From NCBI GenBank assembly GCA_017632555.1, contig JAGBRF010000151.1:1-21777 (forward strand): a stretch of DNA of 21,777 nt. The letters are read 5' to 3'. This DNA comes from Alphaproteobacteria bacterium. GTDB taxonomy: Bacteria > Pseudomonadota > Alphaproteobacteria > RF32 > UBA3637. Shown here piece by piece: positions 1 to 7,444 of the stretch (position 1 is its first letter; every line of letters begins with the position of its first letter). Both the position numbers and the translations under genes were made by a program. The notes under the pieces are model-generated. The model searched no databases. It was not told the DNA's origin and was given only the letters and a program-made list of their open reading frames with translations.

Positions 1-590
1 ATTTAACACGAATAGCCGGTAATTTGGACAGCGATGATGATGCGCCGCGTTATCCTGCACCGGATTGGGAACCGGAAACAGGGTGGACGATTGACAAAGC
101 TTTGGTGTTTGCTTTTGTTAAACAAGAATCCTGTTTTAACGAAAAAGCAAAAAGTTCCGTTGGCGCTATGGGTTTAATGCAGTTGATGCCGTCCAATGCG
201 CGTGAAATTGCTCGCCGTTTGAAATTAAAGTGGGATCAAAAGAAATTGACCGAACCCGAATATAATTTGGCTTTGGGGCAAAATTATTTGGAATGGTTGA
301 TGAAAGATAAGCAAATTCAAAACAATTTGTTGTTTACGGCTGTTGCCTATAATTCAGGTCCGGGCAATTTGAATAAACTTAAAAACAAAATGAAATATAA
401 CGATGATCCGTTGTTGTTTATCGAAAGTATTCCGTTCAGGGAAACCAGAGGCTTTGTCGAACGTATTATGGCAAATTATTGGATATATCAAACATTGATG
501 AATCAGGAAGTTTCGTCTTTGGATCGTTTAATCGAAGGTTGTTGGCCGTTGTATGTGACGCAAGATAATCCAATCGCTTGTGAAAAATAA
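1..590 (+). CDS. Lytic transglycosylase, SLT domain (5' end outside window)
   Basis: This is the C-terminal part of a periplasmic soluble lytic transglycosylase, which cleaves the MurNAc-GlcNAc bond of peptidoglycan and leaves a 1,6-anhydro end. The SLT fold is clear. The catalytic Glu lies in the KQES motif, followed by GAMGLMQLMP, then NLALGQNYLEWL, and an AYNSGPGNLNK motif of the substrate groove. The reading frame stays open to the left edge, so the TTG at position 24 is not a credible start; the gene begins upstream and probably carries a helical Slt70-like N-terminal region. The stop codon directly abuts the stop of the convergent comEC with no intergenic base and no visible terminator. 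Family assignment is secure; the exact subfamily is not. Confidence 0.9.
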   Translation, partial: LTRIAGNLDSDDDAPRYPAPDWEPETGWTIDKALVFAFVKQESCFNEKAKSSVGAMGLMQLMPSNAREIARRLKLKWDQKKLTEPEYNLALGQNYLEWLMKDKQIQNNLLFTAVAYNSGPGNLNKLKNKMKYNDDPLLFIESIPFRETRGFVERIMANYWIYQTLMNQEVSSLDRLIEGCWPLYVTQDNPIACEK

Positions 591-2606
591 TTATTTTTGG
601 AATTGTCCTTGTCCCCATGGGCGATTGAATGTACCGTCAGCCGATGTTTTAATTTTAATCTTGCCATCGTTGATGTATAATGTGTGTACGCCTTCTTGCC
701 ACAATTTTTTACGCGGAATACACAGCAAAGTTGCATTACATTTACCATGTGAATTTATAACAATGTCGGCGTTGTTTTTACCCGTCAAATCCACTTTTAA
801 ACCCTGAATTTCAACGGCGGAAGTATCTTTCATTTTCGGTGGTAAAATATCCGGGTTGATACCATTGTTTTCCAACCAAGAATGACGGGTTGATTTTTGT
901 TGTTTTAATGTATTAAACGCAAAGGTGTCGCCTTGACGCACGGCAATCAATTTACCGCCTTGTCCGATGATTGCGTCCGGTGTCGTATATGTAAAAATGG
1001 AAAGTAATCCGATAAAGACGGGGACAAAACCCACATAACGAATACGGCTTTTGAATATTAACAACCAAACACTGCCCGATAAAATAAGGGCGTAACCCCA
1101 CGTTGGAAAGGACGGAAGAAATACCGTAGAAGCGGGCAAGTTTGCAATTCCTTCTGTCAATTTATTGACTATTTTAAGTAAATAATCAACGCATAACAAA
1201 AAGGGTTTATCCAATCCGAAAGGCATCATCAACGTGGCGATAAAAAGCAACGGCATAACCAGAAAAGAAAAAATAAGGCTGATTAAAAAGTTGCCCAAGA
1301 TACCATAATTATTGTATCGGTGGAAATAATGAACAGCTATGGGTGCGGTGGCAAAATGGGCAATTATGTTCATCAACAGGAAAAAGCAAATCGTCCCGAT
1401 TATCCATTTTATCCAATTTTTGTGTGTAAAAAGTTTTTTGAAATAGGGTGTAAATGTTTCATATCCGCTGATCAGCGCCATAACGGCTCCGAACGAAAGG
1501 GCAAAACCGATACCGATAACGGCCTGCGGTTGAATAAGTAAAATCAAAAATCCCGCCCATACAACCGACCGCATGGATAAAGCTTGTCTGTCCGCCATGA
1601 TGGCAATTAAAATAAAGGCAATCATTAAAAAGGAACGAATTGCCGGAATGCCCATTCCCGAAATCAGCAAATAAATAAATGTTAAAATAAGCGCTAACAA
1701 AGCACAAACTTTTTTGGTGTTAAAGCGTAATGATATGCTGGGGAATAAACTGAACAGGAAACGCAAAATTGCAAAAATGAAACCGGCAATAAGGCTCATA
1801 TGAAAACCGGATACGGATAAAATGTGAACGATGCCGGCACTGGTGTAATTGTTTCGGGTCGTTTGTGAAATACCGCCTTGTTCGCCGGTGACAAGTGCGG
1901 CCGCTATGTCGCCGGTATCTTTTGACAAGACGTTTTTAATTCTGTTGAAAATGCTTGTGCGTATGTTTTGCAAAAAACTTTCTTTTGATTTTGAAATAAT
2001 TTGCAATTTGCTGACGGAATAACCAACGGCACCGATTTTATCATAATAAGCCGAACGGGCATAATTATATCCGTTCGGATAAGATGCTAACATGGGCGGG
2101 GATAAAGTTGTTTTTAATGAAACGGTATCGCCAATGGTGGGAATAACATCTTGTCCATTGACGGAAACGCGAATGCGAACGGGATAATCCTCTTGGGGAA
2201 TTTTATTCAACTTTAAGTCGGTCAAAGTCAATCGAATACCCGAATGGCGCCATTCCACCTTTTCGACTTTACCTTGCGTGGCGACAAATGAATATCTTTT
2301 ATGAATAAAGGGGGATTGGGTTAAATTCGTTTGAATAATAATTCGGCAAACACCACCAAAGAAAAATAATGACAGCAGAAAAATTAAAGCCAAATTGTTT
2401 TTAGAACGGAAAAATAAAAATCCGATAATGCTTAAAATGAAAAAGCATAAAAACAACCAAATTTTCGGTTCAAAAGGAAGCGCAAAATAAAATATAATGC
2501 CCAAGGCAAACATAACGGGCAGGCATAAATTTATACGTTGTTCTTCTGCTTGTAAAAATTTTTGTGATATTCTTTCAAAATATTTTATAATTTTCTTTCC
2601 AATCAT
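591..2606 (-). CDS. comEC: ComEC/Rec2-family DNA uptake channel without complete lactamase domain
   Basis: Inner-membrane protein of 671 residues, expected to form the channel that carries single-stranded transforming DNA into the cytoplasm. The N-terminus has hydrophobic segments at about residues 28-90. A soluble DUF4131-like OB region follows at about 105-200. The competence domain has its signature HILSVSGFHM at 261-270 and many membrane helices up to about residue 535. The last ~130 residues contain GQGGKLIAVR, which looks like a shortened metallo-beta-lactamase-like tail, but no HxHxDH metal motif is present. I recall alphaproteobacterial ComEC proteins often having this reduced form. 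No good Shine-Dalgarno is visible before the ATG. It runs divergent from uppP across 60 bp with no clear promoter. Confidence 0.88.
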   Translation of the reverse strand: MIGKKIIKYFERISQKFLQAEEQRINLCLPVMFALGIIFYFALPFEPKIWLFLCFFILSIIGFLFFRSKNNLALIFLLSLFFFGGVCRIIIQTNLTQSPFIHKRYSFVATQGKVEKVEWRHSGIRLTLTDLKLNKIPQEDYPVRIRVSVNGQDVIPTIGDTVSLKTTLSPPMLASYPNGYNYARSAYYDKIGAVGYSVSKLQIISKSKESFLQNIRTSIFNRIKNVLSKDTGDIAAALVTGEQGGISQTTRNNYTSAGIVHILSVSGFHMSLIAGFIFAILRFLFSLFPSISLRFNTKKVCALLALILTFIYLLISGMGIPAIRSFLMIAFILIAIMADRQALSMRSVVWAGFLILLIQPQAVIGIGFALSFGAVMALISGYETFTPYFKKLFTHKNWIKWIIGTICFFLLMNIIAHFATAPIAVHYFHRYNNYGILGNFLISLIFSFLVMPLLFIATLMMPFGLDKPFLLCVDYLLKIVNKLTEGIANLPASTVFLPSFPTWGYALILSGSVWLLIFKSRIRYVGFVPVFIGLLSIFTYTTPDAIIGQGGKLIAVRQGDTFAFNTLKQQKSTRHSWLENNGINPDILPPKMKDTSAVEIQGLKVDLTGKNNADIVINSHGKCNATLLCIPRKKLWQEGVHTLYINDGKIKIKTSADGTFNRPWGQGQFQK

Positions 2607-2666
2607 AAAAAAAGATGATATCGTTTTTTTATAAAAATAGCCAGTAAAAAATAATTAAGGATTTTC

Positions 2667-3452
2667 ATGCTTATTCAAACATTGTTTTTATCCATAGTGC
2701 AAAGTATAACGGAATTTTTACCGGTCAGTTCGTCAGGTCATTTGATTTTGACGCGCTTGATTATGGGATGGGAAGAACAAGGTGCGGCAATGGATATTGC
2801 TTTGCATGTTGGGACTTTGTTGGCTGTTTGTGTTTATTTTTTCAAAGACTTGTGGCGTATGTTGATTGACTTGTTCAAAGGCGGTGCCGGTCGGCGTATG
2901 ATTTATTTGTTGTTGGTGGCAACTTTTCCGGTTTTGTTGGTCGGATTTTTCTATGGTCGATACATCGAAATGGTGTTCCGTAATCCGTATATCGTTTGTG
3001 TTATGTTGATTGTATTTGGTGTTATTTTGTGGTTGGCGGATAAATACAGCGCCTCTGACAATCAAGTTAAGAAAATGAGTACGCTGGATGCTCTTTTTAT
3101 CGGTTTGGCACAATGTTTGGCTTTTATTCCCGGGGTCAGCCGTTCCGGTATAACAATGACAATGGCTCGTTTTCGTAAAATCAATCGGTCGGATGCGGCT
3201 TATTTTACAATGTTGTTATCCATTCCGGTAATTGCCGCCGCCGGTTGTTGGGTGTTTTTAAGCCTGTTGATTCACGACCAATTAAATGTTTTAGGGGCGG
3301 CCTTTGTTGAAGGAATTATTTTTTCCTTTGTCGGCGGGCTGGCGGTTATTTGGTTTTTAATGAATTTTGTTAAAAAACATTCGTTTTTTGCGTTTATGGT
3401 TTATCGCATTATTTTGGCAATAATCGTTCTAATCTTTTTGTTTTTCAAGTAA
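2667..3452 (+). CDS. uppP: Undecaprenyl-diphosphatase UppP (BacA)
   Basis: Integral membrane phosphatase that converts undecaprenyl diphosphate to the monophosphate, recycling the lipid carrier for peptidoglycan and other envelope polymers. Its loss or overexpression changes bacitracin sensitivity. Both family signatures are present: EFLPVSSSGHL at about residues 17-27 and PGVSRSGITMTMARF at about 156-170, with the Glu, Ser and Arg residues of the active site. The 261-residue length and multi-helix profile match the family. The start is supported by an AAGGA Shine-Dalgarno about 8 bases upstream. It is a single gene, ending in a hairpin that overlaps its stop codon. Confidence 0.95.
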   Translation: MLIQTLFLSIVQSITEFLPVSSSGHLILTRLIMGWEEQGAAMDIALHVGTLLAVCVYFFKDLWRMLIDLFKGGAGRRMIYLLLVATFPVLLVGFFYGRYIEMVFRNPYIVCVMLIVFGVILWLADKYSASDNQVKKMSTLDALFIGLAQCLAFIPGVSRSGITMTMARFRKINRSDAAYFTMLLSIPVIAAAGCWVFLSLLIHDQLNVLGAAFVEGIIFSFVGGLAVIWFLMNFVKKHSFFAFMVYRIILAIIVLIFLFFK

Positions 3453-3474
3453 AAGCTTATTTGCCAAGCTTTTT
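3451..3474 (+). terminator. Intrinsic terminator after uppP
   Basis: A perfect 8-bp inverted repeat, AAAAGCTT and AAGCTTTT with a 7-base loop, runs into a short T-run. The left arm overlaps the uppP stop codon. The stem is low in GC, so termination may be partial. Confidence 0.55.
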
Positions 3475-3502
3475 GTCATAAAAAAGTTGAAATTTTTCCT
3501 TT

Positions 3503-3531
3503 CAAAAAGCGGAAAAATAGGGTATTATAAT
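3503..3531 (+). promoter_or_regulatory. Possible promoter for the 108-residue unknown gene
   Basis: A perfect -10 box TATAAT (3526-3531) lies 40 bp before the next ATG. No good -35 box sits at 16-18 bp spacing (CAAAAA at 17 bp). Just upstream, TTTTTCC (3493-3499) and GGAAAAA (3511-3517) form an inverted repeat that could be an activator or repressor site. The call rests mainly on the -10 box. Confidence 0.35.
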
Positions 3532-3571
3532 AAAAGATGGTTGTGTGTATTTTTGTATAAAAGGGCGATAA

Positions 3572-3898
3572 ATGTCAGAAGTAGTTATTGAACCAGTTGA
3601 TGAATATGACATTCTTTTGAACGAAGAAGGCGAAATAATGATCGCCATTCGTGCTCGTTTGGGGGGTGTAAATAAACCGCAAATTTTATATGATGGTGCG
3701 GACAGAATTTTGTTGTACCGTAATGCCGATCAAACCATATATTTGGCCAATGTGCCACAGGAAATACGTAAAACTTTGGAAAAAGTGTCAAAGTTGTTGA
3801 TGGTCGAGGTTCACGATGAATCAATCGTTCGTGAATATATGGTGCCATTGAAAATGGTAAAGCAATTACCGGCTATGACTCTGGCTCAAAGAATATAA
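3572..3898 (+). CDS. Conserved-looking hypothetical protein, 108 residues
   Basis: I do not recognise this protein. It is soluble and acidic at the N-terminus, with alternating hydrophobic residues that suggest beta strands (DILLNEEGEIMIAIRARL, then QILYDGADRILLYRN and TIYLANVPQEI). A helical stretch follows (EIRKTLEKVSKLLMVEV), and the C-terminus is basic and hydrophobic. There is no signal peptide, membrane segment or cysteine. The strand-rich first half followed by a helix could be a small binding domain, but no motif supports a function. A GGGCGATAA stretch is the nearest ribosome-binding sequence. It has its own likely promoter, and a 78-bp gap separates it from the Cys-rich small gene downstream. 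Confidence 0.7.
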   Translation: MSEVVIEPVDEYDILLNEEGEIMIAIRARLGGVNKPQILYDGADRILLYRNADQTIYLANVPQEIRKTLEKVSKLLMVEVHDESIVREYMVPLKMVKQLPAMTLAQRI

Positions 3899-3938
3899 AC
3901 AAAAGTTCAAGTTGCTGATTTTAAGAAAGCTTCCTAGA

Positions 3939-3959
3939 TACGTTATGTTGTCTAACGTA
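3939..3959. promoter_or_regulatory. Perfect inverted repeat before the Cys-rich gene
   Basis: The arms TACGTTA and TAACGTA are exact reverse complements separated by 7 bases (TGTTGTC). The repeat lies 17 bp before the ATG and immediately upstream of an AAAGGGAGG Shine-Dalgarno. It is not followed by a T-run long enough for a terminator. It could be a repressor operator or an RNA hairpin that affects ribosome access. Confidence 0.5.
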
Positions 3960-3976
3960 AAAAGGGAGGTGTTTAG

Positions 3977-4243
3977 ATGCACAGTAAAGAAAATTGTTGC
4001 TCGCAAGAAGAAAATTGCGGGTGTACAGAAAAAGTCCACTTACATTGTTTGGTTCATTCTTTGTGGGATAAATTACCGGAAAGTTTGAAAGACATGATAC
4101 ACAGTCTTGATAAACAAAAATTGGCAGTTTTAAAAGAATTGAAAACATGGGCGGATAAAAACAAACATGACGAATTGGCCAATGCCTGCGATAAAAAAAT
4201 GGCAAAAGTCCACAAACGCTTAACCGAAGAAAACGAAGGTTAA
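3977..4243 (+). CDS. Small Cys/His-rich protein, possible metal binding
   Basis: An 88-residue protein that I cannot assign to a family. The first 27 residues hold a dense cluster of possible metal ligands: C7, C8, C14, C16, H21, H23, C24 and H27. The rest is a highly charged, Lys-rich helical region with the motif WADKNKHDELANACDKKMAKVHKRL near the C-terminus, including one more Cys and further His residues. There is no signal peptide or membrane helix, so it is probably cytoplasmic. The start is firm because a strong GGGAGG Shine-Dalgarno precedes it at good spacing. A perfect dyad upstream and a strong terminator downstream make it a self-contained unit. Metal or redox sensing or storage is an inference from composition only. 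Confidence 0.75.
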   Translation: MHSKENCCSQEENCGCTEKVHLHCLVHSLWDKLPESLKDMIHSLDKQKLAVLKELKTWADKNKHDELANACDKKMAKVHKRLTEENEG

Positions 4244-4250
4244 ATTTGTT

Positions 4251-4282
4251 AGGGGCAAGTTAAATGCTTGCCCTTATTTTTT
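4251..4282 (+). terminator. Intrinsic terminator after the Cys-rich gene
   Basis: A 9-bp stem (7 perfect pairs GGGCAAG/CTTGCCC, extended by one G-T and one A-T pair) with a 7-base loop, followed by A and six T residues. It overlaps the stop codon of the convergent lipoprotein gene. On the minus strand the T-run is weak, so it acts mainly on the plus strand. Confidence 0.8.
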
Positions 4283-4657
4283 ACCACGAGATAAATCTTC
4301 CGGGGTCAGTAAGACGGCCAAACCGTTTGCTTTGACTTCTTCATGGGCAAAAAGCCAAGACCAAATCAAAGGCGACTTTGCTGAATCCACAACAATATCA
4401 ACAACTTCATTTGCCCCCATGGATTTTGCTTGTTGGATTAAATCATCTTGAATGAAATAAGGGTCTGTGCAAAATAAGCCAAACAGAAAACAATACCGTT
4501 CATATTCGGCGCGAACGCGTCCGATGGGCTTAAAATCTTTTCTGACAAAAGATGTTTGAATATCCAATTGTTCGGTTTTATTTTTAATAGAAATAGTTTC
4601 ATTTATTGTCGAACAACCGCATAAAATAAAGCAAAGCAAAAATAATAATTTTTTCAT
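4274..4657 (-). CDS. Small lipoprotein of unknown function
   Basis: A predicted 127-residue secreted lipoprotein. The chosen ATG gives MKKLLFLLCFILCGCS, a short positively charged start, a hydrophobic core and a lipobox-like LCGC, so the last Cys would be lipidated and the protein anchored in the envelope. An upstream in-frame start would add 21 polar residues before the signal and is rejected. The mature part has a VRAEYERYC segment and then AKSMGANEVVDIVVDSAKSP, a pattern found in several small lipoproteins with a YbjQ-like or TRL-like compact fold; I cannot place it firmly. The Shine-Dalgarno is weak. An inverted repeat lies in its upstream region, and a second lipoprotein gene lies 79 bp before it on the same strand. 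Confidence 0.72.
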   Translation of the reverse strand: MKKLLFLLCFILCGCSTINETISIKNKTEQLDIQTSFVRKDFKPIGRVRAEYERYCFLFGLFCTDPYFIQDDLIQQAKSMGANEVVDIVVDSAKSPLIWSWLFAHEEVKANGLAVLLTPEDLSRGKK

Positions 4658-4665
4658 TTTAAAAA

Positions 4666-4695
4666 CTCGTTTGAATGTATAATGACATAAACGAG
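4666..4695. promoter_or_regulatory. Inverted repeat upstream of the lipoprotein gene
   Basis: Perfect 7-bp arms CTCGTTT and AAACGAG flank a 16-bp AT-rich core. The repeat sits 8 bp before the lipoprotein start on the minus strand. It could be an operator near the promoter or a leader hairpin; no protein can be assigned to it. Confidence 0.3.
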
Positions 4696-4736
4696 TATGT
4701 TTTAAGCCTTTTTTTATCAAAAAGCAACAGAAAAAA

Positions 4737-5096
4737 TTATTTCATCAAGCATCCGTCACCGGTCCAAGAATAATCGACAATGATATTATCTTGTGTTGTA
4801 AAGGTTGTTTTGCAATAATAATCATACGTTGTGCCAAGCGCATCGTTGGCTTCATCATACAGGGCGTTTTGTCCGACTTGCACGGGTTGATTTCCCGGTT
4901 CTAAAATTTGTTTTTCCTGAATATAAGTAAAAATTTGACGTCCTTGTCCGATCGTTTCCATGTCCGCCGGTGCACCCCAAGTAGCCACCAAATCGGCTTC
5001 GGATTTTCCAATCCATGAATTTAAGAATTTTTCATAATTTAAAATACTCGCTTGACAAGCTGTCAGTGCAAGAAAACAAAAAAACAGTTTTTTCAT
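4737..5096 (-). CDS. Small lipoprotein with SmpA-like GxPxxxxxxG segment
   Basis: A predicted 119-residue envelope lipoprotein. The start giving MKKLFFCFLALTACQAS has a classic signal peptide ending in a LTAC lipobox. It is preceded by a strong AGGAGG Shine-Dalgarno, which decides against the longer reading that starts 16 codons upstream. The mature protein contains KSEADLVATWGAP followed by a Gly-Gln-Gly-Arg turn and IFTYIQEK. This is the layout seen in SmpA/BamE-like and other small lipoproteins, where a helix and a W/G-x-P turn precede a beta hairpin. A second half with YDYYCKTTFTT and SWTGDGC has two Cys that could form a disulphide. It reads toward the other lipoprotein and could be co-transcribed with it, though 79 bp separate the two. 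Function unknown. Confidence 0.75.
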   Translation of the reverse strand: MKKLFFCFLALTACQASILNYEKFLNSWIGKSEADLVATWGAPADMETIGQGRQIFTYIQEKQILEPGNQPVQVGQNALYDEANDALGTTYDYYCKTTFTTQDNIIVDYSWTGDGCLMK

Positions 5097-5114
5097 AATA
5101 AATACCTCCTGCTT

Positions 5115-5144
5115 TTTATATCGAATGGTGGGGACGTTTTTCAA
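5115..5144 (-). promoter_or_regulatory. Possible promoter for the second lipoprotein gene
   Basis: On the minus strand TTGAAA (-35) and TATAAA (-10) are spaced by 18 bp. The leader would be only about 12 bases, beginning at or inside the Shine-Dalgarno, which lowers confidence. Confidence 0.35.
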
Positions 5145-5263
5145 TATGAACTAAAATCTATAACACGGTTGTATGCGCCCGTATTGATTTTGTTTTTTTG
5201 CCTTTCTAACTGTTTTTCGGTTGAATTTTTTTTCACAAAAACAATTAAAAAAGGAGTTTAAAA

Positions 5264-5857
5264 ATGATAACACAATTAGGAACAAGATATCCGACTTTGG
5301 CTTTCCATACAGGTGGTGCAGGACAAGCTGATGATGGTATTCCACCGCAACCGTTTGAAACGTTTTGCTATGATTCGGCATTAAAGCAAGCGAAGATTCA
5401 AGACTTTAACGTCATTCCGTACACTTCGGTTTTACCGCCGGAATTGTTTGGCAATATTGTGCCGGTTGAACAGGTGGAAAAAAGCTTTAAGCATGGTGCG
5501 GTTTTGGAAGTCATTATGGCCGGAAACGGTGCACGCATTGAAGAACACAAAGCCATTGCAACCGGTGTCGGTATTGTTTGGGGAAAGGACAAAAAAGGAA
5601 AATTTATCGGCGGTTGGGCGGCCGAGTATGTCGAATACTTCGATACTTACATTGACGACAATATCGCCAAGGCTCATGCTGAAATGTGGTTGACAAAATC
5701 GCTGAATCACGAATTGGATTTGCGTGACGTTCAAAAACACAGCGAATTCCAAATTTTCCACAACTACATCAACATTACGCAAAATTTTGCTTATTGTTTG
5801 ACGGCGTTGGGCTTTTTGAATTTCGAATATGCTCCGATTGTTGACGTAAATAAATAA
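5264..5857 (+). CDS. aaxB: Pyruvoyl-dependent arginine decarboxylase
   Basis: Converts L-arginine to agmatine and CO2, consuming a cytoplasmic proton. The enzyme is made as a proenzyme that cuts itself; the new N-terminal Ser of the beta chain becomes a pyruvoyl cofactor, so no PLP is needed. The expected cut lies in [13 protein letters not shown] between T54 and S55, very close to the Thr-Ser site known for chlamydial AaxB. The 197-residue length, the GAVLEVIMA strand and the ATGVGIVWG segment fit the family. AAGGAG gives a clear ribosome site. The next gene is an APC antiporter, as in Chlamydia aaxB-aaxC; no aaxA porin gene is present here. Known roles are acid resistance or depletion of arginine from a niche; which applies here is unknown. 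Confidence 0.9.
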   Translation: MITQLGTRYPTLAFHTGGAGQADDGIPPQPFETFCYDSALKQAKIQDFNVIPYTSVLPPELFGNIVPVEQVEKSFKHGAVLEVIMAGNGARIEEHKAIATGVGIVWGKDKKGKFIGGWAAEYVEYFDTYIDDNIAKAHAEMWLTKSLNHELDLRDVQKHSEFQIFHNYINITQNFAYCLTALGFLNFEYAPIVDVNK

Positions 5858-5870
5858 TTTGTGGGGGGAC

Positions 5871-5903
5871 GGGATACGATTTTTTGTCGTATCCCCGTTT
5901 TTT
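5871..5903 (+). terminator. Intrinsic terminator or attenuator between decarboxylase and antiporter
   Basis: A perfect 9-bp stem GGGATACGA/TCGTATCCC with a T-rich 7-base loop is followed by C, G and six T residues. It lies entirely inside the 61-bp gap between the two genes. Because no separate promoter is evident, partial termination would lower antiporter expression relative to the decarboxylase. Confidence 0.8.
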
Positions 5904-5918
5904 GAAAGGAATAATAAA

Positions 5919-7400
5919 ATGGCACATAAAAATAAGCAAAAAACATATTCAAACCCGGTGGTTGCGGCCGGAAAAATGGGGGCGTTGGGTTTAACCGGTA
6001 TTGTTATCAGTTCGATGATTGGCGGTGGTATTTTCAGTTTGCCGCAAAATATGGGCGCATCAGCATCTGTCGGTGCGGTTATGTTGGCGTGGCTGATTAC
6101 CGGAATAGGTATGTATTTTATCGCAAATTCTTTCCGTATTTTGTCAATGGCAAAACCGAATTTAACAACCGGTATTTACATGTATGCCAAAAAAGGTTTC
6201 GGATCTTATATGGGATTTAATATCGGGTGGAGTTATTGGCTGTGCCAAATATTCGGCAATGTCGGTTATGCGGTTATTACAATGGACGCTTTGAATTACT
6301 TTTTTCCGGGAACGTTTACAGGTGGCAATAACATTCCGTCCATTATTGGCGGTTCGATATTGATTTGGGGATTTAATTATCTTGTTTTGCGTGGTATGAA
6401 ACAAGCGTCTGTTATCAACTTGATTGCGACAATTGCTAAAATTGTGCCGTTGATTTTATTTATTATCATCTTGATGTTTGTTTTCAATGTCGATAAGTTC
6501 GATTTTGATTTTTGGGGCCAAGCCATTACCGGTAAAGTAAAAGGTTTGGGTTCGGTTGCCACACAATTAAAAAGCACAATGTTGGTCACTTTATGGTCGT
6601 TTATCGGTATTGAAGGGGCGGTTGTTTTATCTAATCGGGCACGCAGTCAATCCGATGTCGGCAAAGCAACCTTGATGGGCTTTATCGGGTGTTTGACAAT
6701 ATATGTATTGTTGTCTGTGTTGCCGTTTGGTTTTATGTCGCAAGCCGAATTGTCCGGTATAGCTAATCCGTCCACTGCCGGTGTTTTGGAAAAAGTCGTT
6801 GGTCCATGGGGTGCTTGGATAATGAATATCGGTTTGATTATTGCCGTTTTGGCCAGTTGGTTGGCGTGGACAATGATTACGGCGCAAATGCCTCAATCAA
6901 TGGCGCAGGACGGAACATTTCCCAAAGTATTCGGTAAAGAAAATACGGCGGGTTCGCCTTGTGTTTCATTGTGGGTGACAAGTGCGGTTATGCAATTGGG
7001 AATGTTGGTTGTTTATTTTTCAAATAATGCATGGAATACAATGTTATCCATTACAGGCGTGATGGTGTTGCCGGCTTATTTGACCAGCACTGCGTATTTG
7101 TGGAAAATATGCGAAGATGGCGAATATCCGCACATTGCAAGTGGCAGAGCATCAGCTTTGTTTACCAGTATCATCGGTACAATTTATGCGCTTTGGTTGA
7201 TTTATGCCGCCGGATTAAGTTATTTGTTGATGGCGGTGGTGTTTATTGCTTTGGGTATCCCAGTTTATATTTGGGCACGCAGAGAAAATAATATGAATCA
7301 ATCGTGTTTTTCGTGTCGTGAAAGACGGCTTGCCGGTGCTTTGATTTTAATAGCCCTTTTTGCCATTTATGCCATGGTGCGCGGTATTATCAAAGTTTAA
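5919..7400 (+). CDS. aaxC: APC-family amino acid antiporter, probable arginine/agmatine exchanger
   Basis: A 493-residue inner-membrane transporter with about 12 hydrophobic helices. The first helix carries SSMIGGGIFSLPQNMG, the broken-helix G-x-G motif that binds the amino acid backbone in AdiC and ArcD-type exchangers. Next to an arginine decarboxylase the likely job is arginine import coupled to agmatine export, completing a proton-consuming cycle. The start chosen is MAHKNKQ, with GAAAGGA 8 bases upstream. The in-frame ATG 60 bp earlier lies before and through the terminator hairpin and lacks a ribosome site. A lysine/cadaverine or ornithine exchanger of the same family cannot be excluded by motif alone; context favours arginine/agmatine. 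Confidence 0.85.
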   Translation: MAHKNKQKTYSNPVVAAGKMGALGLTGIVISSMIGGGIFSLPQNMGASASVGAVMLAWLITGIGMYFIANSFRILSMAKPNLTTGIYMYAKKGFGSYMGFNIGWSYWLCQIFGNVGYAVITMDALNYFFPGTFTGGNNIPSIIGGSILIWGFNYLVLRGMKQASVINLIATIAKIVPLILFIIILMFVFNVDKFDFDFWGQAITGKVKGLGSVATQLKSTMLVTLWSFIGIEGAVVLSNRARSQSDVGKATLMGFIGCLTIYVLLSVLPFGFMSQAELSGIANPSTAGVLEKVVGPWGAWIMNIGLIIAVLASWLAWTMITAQMPQSMAQDGTFPKVFGKENTAGSPCVSLWVTSAVMQLGMLVVYFSNNAWNTMLSITGVMVLPAYLTSTAYLWKICEDGEYPHIASGRASALFTSIIGTIYALWLIYAAGLSYLLMAVVFIALGIPVYIWARRENNMNQSCFSCRERRLAGALILIALFAIYAMVRGIIKV

Positions 7401-7419
7401 TCGAAAAAGAGGGAAAGAA

Positions 7420-7444
7420 AAGGGGCGTTCAAGCCCCTTTTTTT
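7420..7444. terminator. Bidirectional intrinsic terminator
   Basis: Stem AAGGGGC/GCCCCTT with loop GTTCAA and a 7-base T-run on the plus strand. On the minus strand the stem is followed by TTTTCTTT, so it can also end the convergent repressor transcript. It separates host amino-acid genes from the phage-like module. Confidence 0.85.

Noticed and set aside
503..807. Open frames on both strands around the transglycosylase/comEC junction
   Set aside because: They overlap two well-supported genes and encode low-complexity, motif-free peptides.
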